From Ceraceosorus guamensis (Eukaryota > Basidiomycota > Exobasidiomycetes > Ceraceosorales > Ceraceosoraceae): a stretch of DNA of 64,000 nucleotides. The DNA lies in assembly GCF_003144195.1 (NCBI RefSeq), contig NW_020289999.1, forward strand, positions 503,544-567,543, given 5' to 3'. The notes beneath the pieces were generated by a model. That model was not told the DNA's origin, made no database searches, and saw only the letters and a program-made list of their open reading frames with translations. The translations under genes were made by a program, and so were the position numbers. Each line of letters starts with the position of its first letter. The first letter of the stretch is position 1. Below, piece by piece: positions 58,203 to 64,000 of the stretch.

Positions 58203-59567
58203 GCCGTGCAAACACTTCTCTTGATCGGTGTTCATGTCATCTCATGTATTTTAGACCGGTATCATCCAAGTGACACGAATCACGATCACAGTTCTTGGCC
58301 TAGAGGGTCGTTGTCTGAACTAAGTGCGGTGTTGTCATGAGCACCTTTTCTATACACATCGTCATGGGGAACAAGTGCGATTCGTGCTTTCTGCCCTGTA
58401 CGGTACGCTGTACGAGTTGGGATCACCATTGCAAGATGGCACCTTTTACTCATTGCGCTTGTCCAGTAAGAAAGAGTCACGCGAGTCGTGCTGCAGTCAG
58501 GCCTACGAGTCGCAGAATCGTGGTGGCGTGAGTGATGCCTCGTGTGAGAATCGTGAATGCACTTTCCTCATCACCGTCGTCAATCGTGAATCTGTCGCAG
58601 AGACGCACGCACGCACGTGGATTCATACGCTTCCACAACCCCCTCTCTGCCCAGATCATCTCGATGTCGATGCCCGTTCAAATTTACCCCTTCGCGCAGC
58701 GTACGCCCGCAAGAAACAAGAACAAAGGGAAATGTACACCTTTAACGCAGATTGCGCTCAAATTTCTTGTCCTCGCCCGGCCACTTACGTGTTCGCCTTC
58801 CCTTCTTGTTCTTGTTCTCGTTCGCGTTTGTCGTTGCATTGCATGCAGCGCGCAGCGCTTCGCAGCGGCGTGTCTCGCCCGCTCGCCCGCTTCTGCATCG
58901 CCCCGCATAAACATCCACAGCGCACAGCTCCCAGTGCCCTAAAGAGGACAAAAACAGATTGATCTGGATTTGCGTGAGATTCTTGATTGAGATCTGTACG
59001 CCTCTTTGCCTTTGTCCAGCATCTCATGATGGCACCCCTCGTTCAAGATGAAGCAATCAAGAGGCATTCAAGACGCCCACGCCCACGCCCACGCTCATGG
59101 CATTAATCAATTGGCGCAGCCGCGCCTTCGAGGACAAAGGCGCCCGCGCGCGGATGGATGAGGCGCATCCACTCCAGCTGTGCGCGTGCTCGCAGTGACT
59201 TCGGATCTCACGCCCGGATGGCTCGCAAGAGAACAGATGGATCAGGCTCAAGAAGATTTGATTGACGTTACGGGGTGGCATGTAGGAAGCATCGCAAGAG
59301 TCGGTAAAGGAGAGGTCGGGCGCCTGGATTGGAGCCCGCAGAGCAAAGTGGATGGGCCGCTGTCGGATGGGGACAAAGCAATGTATGTGGTGAACTAGAA
59401 TGTGAGTATCGAGAGCGGACTGTAGATCCAGGGCTTGTGGTGCAGGCTTAGAGGCAAACGAATCAAAGCAGTCGAGCAAGAGCGTGTTCCGAGCATCCGC
59501 AACGACTACAGAATGTGGTGACGAGTGGATGGACAAGTGATTGGCGTAGCCGGTTCCATTGTCCAGC
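58203..59567. other. 1.4 kb convergent region between INO80F-like gene and bE
   Basis: It contains several AATCGTG/GAGTCGTG elements (58476-58575), an exact ACAAAGGGA nonamer (58722-58730) and a purine/pyrimidine-rich stretch near 58800 (TTCTTGTTCTTGTTCTCG). Frames of up to 212 codons occur but show no domain. I see no gene I can support. Confidence 0.5.
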
Positions 59568-61568
59568 TCACTGCTGAGTAGCGAGCGCTTCGAGGAATTC
59601 AAAGTCGCTCAGGCCAGCAAGTCCAGGCGTTGGCCAGTCGGAGTTGTAGACGGCCCAGCTAGCAATCTCTTTGTCCTGCGCATTGGCTTCGGTCACAGAG
59701 TTGAGGAATTCCAAAGTCAAGAAGTCCGCTTCGTTCGTTTCTTCAGTGTCCAAGGTGGATGCAAGCGTGCCCAAGGCAAAAGGCTCTGTTGTGTCGGTCG
59801 CAGACTCTGCTGCTTTGGTCTTGCTGGGAGATGCTTGCGCGCTTGCTGACGGCGCAGGAATAGCAAAGGAAAAAGGTTCCCAGGTCGTGGCGGCGTCTTG
59901 CGCAGAGGATGGCTGGTCCGTGGAAGCAGAAGCATTTGCAGGTGTTGTTGCGGCACCGATGCCGAAAGTGAATTGCCCAGCGGTTTGTGAAGGCAGCCAG
60001 CTCTTTCGCACGCTGTTTTTTGTTGGCGTAACGTCCGCAAGCGTAATGGTCTCAAACGCAGAAATGCTGTGGCCCCTTTCTTGCGAGTTATCGCTGCTGC
60101 TGTCAGAGTCGACGGACGTGGAAACATTGCTCTCGCCAAGGGTTGTAGCATCAATTTGCATCGGCGTCTTCAATCCATCATGCATGTTCAGGGCTCGTGC
60201 CTGTATAGCACTGCGACTAGCGGCGAAAGCATTGGGAAGCGAGGCGGCATCGCCAAAGTGCTTGGGTTGGCTTTCGTTGGCAAAGCCGAGAATCGATTGC
60301 AGAACGTCCGCATTTGCTGGGCCAATCTGCGAGGACAAAAGAGTCGCCATGTTGCCATCTTTGTTGATGGGCGAGCTCGACGCAGAGCTGATGGTGGAGT
60401 AGGCAGTTGAAGACGCCGAGTCTTGGCTCATCGCGAGGGATGGCACGCTGCTGCTCGAGCTTTCCGTGCTAGAGCTTGAAGCGTTGCGCGCAGCTTGTCT
60501 GGCTGTGCTGCCGGTGTTGACACCCAACGCCCTCTGGCCCGCACGTTTGGAGCCTCGAATCGGACGTGACTCTTCTGCTGGCTCCTTGCCGGCTGAACGA
60601 GTTGGCAATGCTCGCATAGGCCGCGTTGGACCAGGCGTAGGCGCTACTTCAACAGAAGTGTGCGCCTGTGGGGAGTCAAAGCCCTGCGCTTCCAACGCGG
60701 CACGCTCCGCAGCTGCCTCTGCCAGCACTTCATCTAGCCAATCTCCGACTCTGTCTTGGCCACCCTGGTGGATCCAGCTGAGCATGCGTTCGAACGCAGC
60801 GATGCAGTCCTTGACGTCCTTGTTGACCTTCATGAAGGTGGCGCGGCGTCCCTTGTGGTCGATGGCGAACATCTCGTGCAAATGCTTGGACTCTGCGGAG
60901 CGGTCTTTCTCTAACGCTTGAATGAGGATGCGCATTCGGTCCTTCTCCCCGTAGGCAAATTGGCGATAGAATTCGGTCCATCCGCTTCGGCGACGAGCGT
61001 TGATGAACCAAAGGGTGCACTGCTCCGCATTCATACGCTTTGCTTTGGGCATGGCTGCCATTTCCCTCACGAGAGCCTCCTTGGTCGTGGCGTTGACGAA
61101 GGGGTCATACAGATTCTCACGATACCATCTTCGAAGGGGAACTGCATTGAGCCTCCAGTCCACATTGCTGAGCGGCGTCTGGGCTGCATTCGGCGCAACG
61201 TCAACTAGGTGTGGAGGGGACTCCGACAAACCTTTGCGATAACTCAGGCGCTTCAAGGATGCGCGATGCTCTGCAAGTTCTTTCTCGCAGTCGTGATCAA
61301 GCGCCGCGCGAACCCGTGCAAATTCTTGCTCGCACTCTCTAAAGTGAGCCGCAATCCGCTCCACCCGAGTGACTGCAGTCACGATGCTCTCGTGCTCCCT
61401 AGTCCCCAGTGACGGCAGACTTTGAAGAGACTTCAGGATCGCTCCGTAGGACTGTGCAAATTTGTGCAGAGCAGCGGGATTGGAGGCGGCGAGGAGAAGT
61501 TCCTCCTCGCTCTGCGAAAGCAGAGCCAGCAAAGATTGCAAGGTCGGTTGCTGTTGCTGCGTGCTCAT
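59568..61568 (-). CDS. bE: bE-type (HD1) homeodomain mating-type protein
   Basis: One half of the b mating-type locus; its product should heterodimerise with the bW/HD2 protein of another allele and act as a transcription factor after mating. The single frame gives 666 aa from the ATG at 61568; another in-frame ATG at 61589 adds seven residues. Residues 1-~130 form the variable N-terminal helical specificity region (QSLLALLSQSEEELLLAASN). The TALE-like HD1 homeodomain is at about 140-198: LRRWYRENLYDPF, then WFINARRRSGWTEFYRQFA. The linker between helices 2 and 3 is about seven residues longer than in TALE proteins. A conserved stretch after it (KDRMRILIQALE), a basic stretch with KRAGQRALG, and a disordered Ser/Thr/Ala-rich tail follow. 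No intron was found. It is divergent from bW. Confidence 0.82.
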   Translation of the reverse strand: MSTQQQQPTLQSLLALLSQSEEELLLAASNPAALHKFAQSYGAILKSLQSLPSLGTREHESIVTAVTRVERIAAHFRECEQEFARVRAALDHDCEKELAEHRASLKRLSYRKGLSESPPHLVDVAPNAAQTPLSNVDWRLNAVPLRRWYRENLYDPFVNATTKEALVREMAAMPKAKRMNAEQCTLWFINARRRSGWTEFYRQFAYGEKDRMRILIQALEKDRSAESKHLHEMFAIDHKGRRATFMKVNKDVKDCIAAFERMLSWIHQGGQDRVGDWLDEVLAEAAAERAALEAQGFDSPQAHTSVEVAPTPGPTRPMRALPTRSAGKEPAEESRPIRGSKRAGQRALGVNTGSTARQAARNASSSSTESSSSSVPSLAMSQDSASSTAYSTISSASSSPINKDGNMATLLSSQIGPANADVLQSILGFANESQPKHFGDAASLPNAFAASRSAIQARALNMHDGLKTPMQIDATTLGESNVSTSVDSDSSSDNSQERGHSISAFETITLADVTPTKNSVRKSWLPSQTAGQFTFGIGAATTPANASASTDQPSSAQDAATTWEPFSFAIPAPSASAQASPSKTKAAESATDTTEPFALGTLASTLDTEETNEADFLTLEFLNSVTEANAQDKEIASWAVYNSDWPTPGLAGLSDFEFLEALATQQ

Positions 61569-62424
61569 CGTTGATCCGATTGTTCTCATAGACGTGCGAC
61601 GCGAAGTACTTGAGTAGGGTAGACGGAAGGATGTATGCTGGTATGCTGAGGCATGGACATCTGAGATACGGCTTAGGTCATGTTGGGTCAGAGGCTGAAG
61701 TAGTCCTATGCGCAAGTCCGTATTTCGGCGTGTGATCGTCCGCCAAAAAGCAAGTCTGGCGTGGCGTCGTGAGCCGTTAGTATTTGAGACTTGCGACTAT
61801 CGAGATTGTATGAGCCAGTCTGGTAACGAAACAGTCGTGAGCTCGCGTGGTGGTGAGTTGGAGTGTATACCGGTATATACTCGTATGCGCGCGGATCTGT
61901 GCCCGCGCATCTGCGCGCACAAGGGCACAGATCGCGGCCACGACAGGCGCTGTGCATGGGCGCGAGGACAAAGGAAACGAAGCGTGGACAAAAGCGTGGC
62001 ACACCGACAATCAATCGAGTCCTGGGTGATGTGGACGCGTTGCTGGCGTGAAGCTTGCACTACTACTGGTGCCTCGTACACATGATGGAGGCGTCTTGTC
62101 CAAATCACCGATGACACTTACCCGTACTACTGGCCTGGAGGTGCAAACAGCTTTTGGCTCACTTCCTCACTCAGCTTCAATACACATACCTCCATTCTTG
62201 GCCAGAGCGATCACGCGCCGTCGAACATTGCCCAAGCCCAATAGCCCAACCTCAACGATCAACAACCATTTCATTCCGGGGCCCGCCTTTCTTTAAGGAA
62301 CGTTGTGGAACCCGTCGTGGTGTGGTGACTCCCCATTCATTGAGTCTACACAGTAAAGCTAGACTTGAGCGAACGTAGCAGGACCAAAGTGGATAGGGCC
62401 AGCATCGTCAAGTGGGCGCACAAG
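61569..62424. promoter_or_regulatory. bE/bW intergenic control region
   Basis: 856 bp between the proposed start codons; it should carry both b promoters. Seen here: a 22-bp near-perfect palindrome at 61861-61882 centred on ACCGGT, the nonamer ACAAAGGAA at 61968-61976 (one base off the Ustilago pheromone response element ACAAAGGGA bound by the HMG protein Prf1), and an AGTCGTGAGC element near 61834. If bW has an upstream exon, its acceptor would be TCTACACAG ending at 62352, and part of this region would be intron. Confidence 0.55.
61861..61882. promoter_or_regulatory. Near-perfect palindrome in the b promoter region
   Basis: GAGTGTATAC-CG-GTATATACTC: the arms pair over 22 bp with a single G/A-type mismatch position. 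It sits about 290 bp upstream of bE and 540 bp upstream of bW. A dimeric-factor binding site is an inference from symmetry. Confidence 0.7.
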
Positions 62425-64000
62425 ATGGTCGAAGGCTGCTTGTCGGATTCTCTCAAGGCCATCAACAAGACTGCCCATGCGATGCTGAGGGTCATGGGTG
62501 CAGAGCCTTTAGCATCGACTTCAGACAGGATCAGCCCATCGTTGCGACCTCTTCTTCTAGACGCCCCACGCGATGAACTCCTCTCGGGCTTCAATCTCAA
62601 GCTGTACCCTATCTCGCCCAGTGCTCGGAACGCTCTTGAAGAAAAGTACGTGGAGATGTGCAATGTCTGGACACGACAGGCCAATGCGCATTACCTGGAG
62701 GCCTATTATCGCTTGACCGCCCTCTCCACCCCAGAAGCATCCTATTTGGAGTCAATGCAGGCGGCGTTCCGCCGTAAACATGCTCAAGGATTGTCTCGCA
62801 TGCAGGACGTTTTGATTCAATGCATTCGGGACGGTGTCACACGATTCAACAATGATTTGTTCCCAGAGCACAAACATGACTCCGCCACTTCTAACCTCGA
62901 CACTGCGCATGGCGTATCGCATGGCCATTCTACCGCAGCGACTGCACTATTGGAGAAAGCTTTTGAGCGCGCACATTCAATCACGATGGCCGAGAAGCAT
63001 CGTCTAGCCGCAGCGACTGGCCTCGAACCACGTCAGGTCACAATCTGGGTGAGTACACTAGCGATGAGTAGTCGAGCGTCGCGGGTGTACTCGAAGGATG
63101 CTCCGACGGTGAGATGCCCGGCGGAAAAGGCAGGTACCGACACTAGGCACGCTCGCACATGGAAGAGCAGAATGTGTGGATGAAGGACGTGGAATAGCGG
63201 ATGCGGGAGCTGCACGCATGCGAGTGCTGCGGCCTGGCCAAAGGCCTGCACTGATGACGCTCACATCTTTGCGATACAACTTGGCTGACACACCGAGTCC
63301 TGTTGAGCGCAGTTCCAAAACCGACGGAACCGCAAGACTAAGCAAGGCACGCATAAGTATCATGCGCGTGGAGGTGCGCATGAGACGATCAAGACAGACC
63401 TCAGTCTCGAATTTGACTTCGATGCAACAAGTGTGACGTCGAGCTCGATTTCAAGCAAGCGTAAAGGGCGGACGCTTCACGCAGAGCTCAGCTTGCCGTC
63501 AGAGCTATACCAGAAACGACAGCGATTGCCGAATGGGAGCGCACGACGGATATCGAGTACTGGCAGCGACGGCTCGAGTGAGGCAGACAGCCTTCAATCG
63601 TGGACCGCAGATAGCAGCGCTGCTCAACAACGAAATCTTTCTGGTGTCTCGAGCTTAGACACAACTGTGGACAATGGCAGCAGACCCAGCACACCTTTCG
63701 ATGATTTGACGAGTGATACCCGATTGCAACTGGGGTACAACCGACACACCACCCTGGCATGCTTCACCGCGTCACCGCATACGGAACAGCTTTCTGTGCC
63801 TTCTACATCAATCAAGGGCTTTGAGCGGCAGCACCCTGAGCTTAGCGGAGAGGGCGCATCCACGGAGCCCTCTCCCTACGCATGCAGTGAGCGATATGAG
63901 GACGCTGCGCTGTTATTCGACGCATATGGAGTTGCGCAGCTGGACTGGGACGACCTCTGCTTGGATTCGCACCTCTCGGCTGCGCTCGGTGCAGCTGAAA
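62425..64000 (+). CDS. bW: bW-type (HD2) homeodomain mating-type protein, 3' end outside window
   Basis: Partner gene of bE. Exon 1 62425-63048, intron 63049-63312 (264 nt), exon 2 63313 to beyond 64000, open to the edge (437 residues visible). The N-terminal ~160 residues are the helical variable region. The canonical 60-residue HD2 homeodomain (about 160-219) reads AATALLEKAFERAHSITMAE, then GLEPRQVTIW, and after the intron FQNRRNRKTKQG, so the intron splits the recognition helix at W48|F49. The downstream part is acidic, Ser-rich (activation-like), with AQLDWDDLCLDS near the edge. The start is uncertain: the frame is open back to 62344 without an ATG, so a short upstream exon spliced at 62353 is possible. 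Confidence 0.82.

Noticed and set aside
58722-58730. Exact ACAAAGGGA pheromone-response-element match
   Set aside because: It lies in a convergent 3' region, not upstream of any gene I can support, and a given nonamer is expected about 0.5 times in 64 kb on two strands.
58324-58962. 212-codon plus-strand frame before bE
   Set aside because: Compositionally random (Cys/Arg/Ser-rich) with overlapping frames of similar length on both strands; no family features.
1-64000. tRNA, rRNA, transposon or LTR elements
   Set aside because: I scanned intergenic sequence by eye for T-loop (GGTTCRANNCC) patterns, terminal repeats and transposase or reverse-transcriptase motifs and found none. A tRNAscan or RepeatMasker run would be the proper test.

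Overview
The window is nuclear DNA of a basidiomycete fungus, most likely from the smut side (Ustilaginomycotina). Three things point there: a divergent pair of HD1 and HD2 homeodomain mating-type genes at the right end, GC-rich compact genes, and short (about 50-260 nt) GTGAGT...YAG introns that cut most genes into 2-14 exons. I cannot name the species. I saw no transposon, virus-like element, rRNA, tRNA or CRISPR array.

Left part (1-22.3 kb): 3' part of a SCY1/SCYL2 pseudokinase (+), an unknown 320-aa ORF (-), a BTB/POZ protein (+), the exosome cap subunit Csl4 (-), DDB1 (+), a small membrane-anchored coiled-coil protein (-), the F-BAR/C1/SH3 protein Bzz1 (+), an unknown 475-aa protein (-) and mitochondrial D-2-hydroxyglutarate dehydrogenase Dld2 (+). 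Middle (23.2-44.7 kb): the cohesin loader Scc2/Mis4/NIPBL (+), a dolichyldiphosphatase (-), the U3 processome HEAT protein Utp10 (+), mitoribosomal protein mL59 (-) and a Hal4/Sat4-type kinase (+). A gene-poor 4.9 kb stretch follows (44.7-49.7 kb) with short tandem repeats and a recurring TCGTGA-core motif. Right part (49.7-64 kb): a 1,279-aa disordered protein (+), eIF3b/Prt1 (-), a likely INO80F-domain protein (+), then the b mating-type locus: bE/HD1 (-) and bW/HD2 (+, cut by the window edge).

Most genes are conserved housekeeping genes of unrelated pathways: RNA decay, ribosome biogenesis, translation, cohesion, CRL4 ubiquitination, endocytosis and glycosylation. There is no operon logic. 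Genes alternate strand almost perfectly, giving convergent pairs with short gaps and divergent pairs that share intergenic promoters. The one functional unit is the bE/bW pair, whose products heterodimerise between alleles to control sexual development. Exon boundaries were worked out by hand from splice signals, reading phase and family conservation. The start codons of bE, bW and the 3.7-4.6 kb ORF are the least certain.
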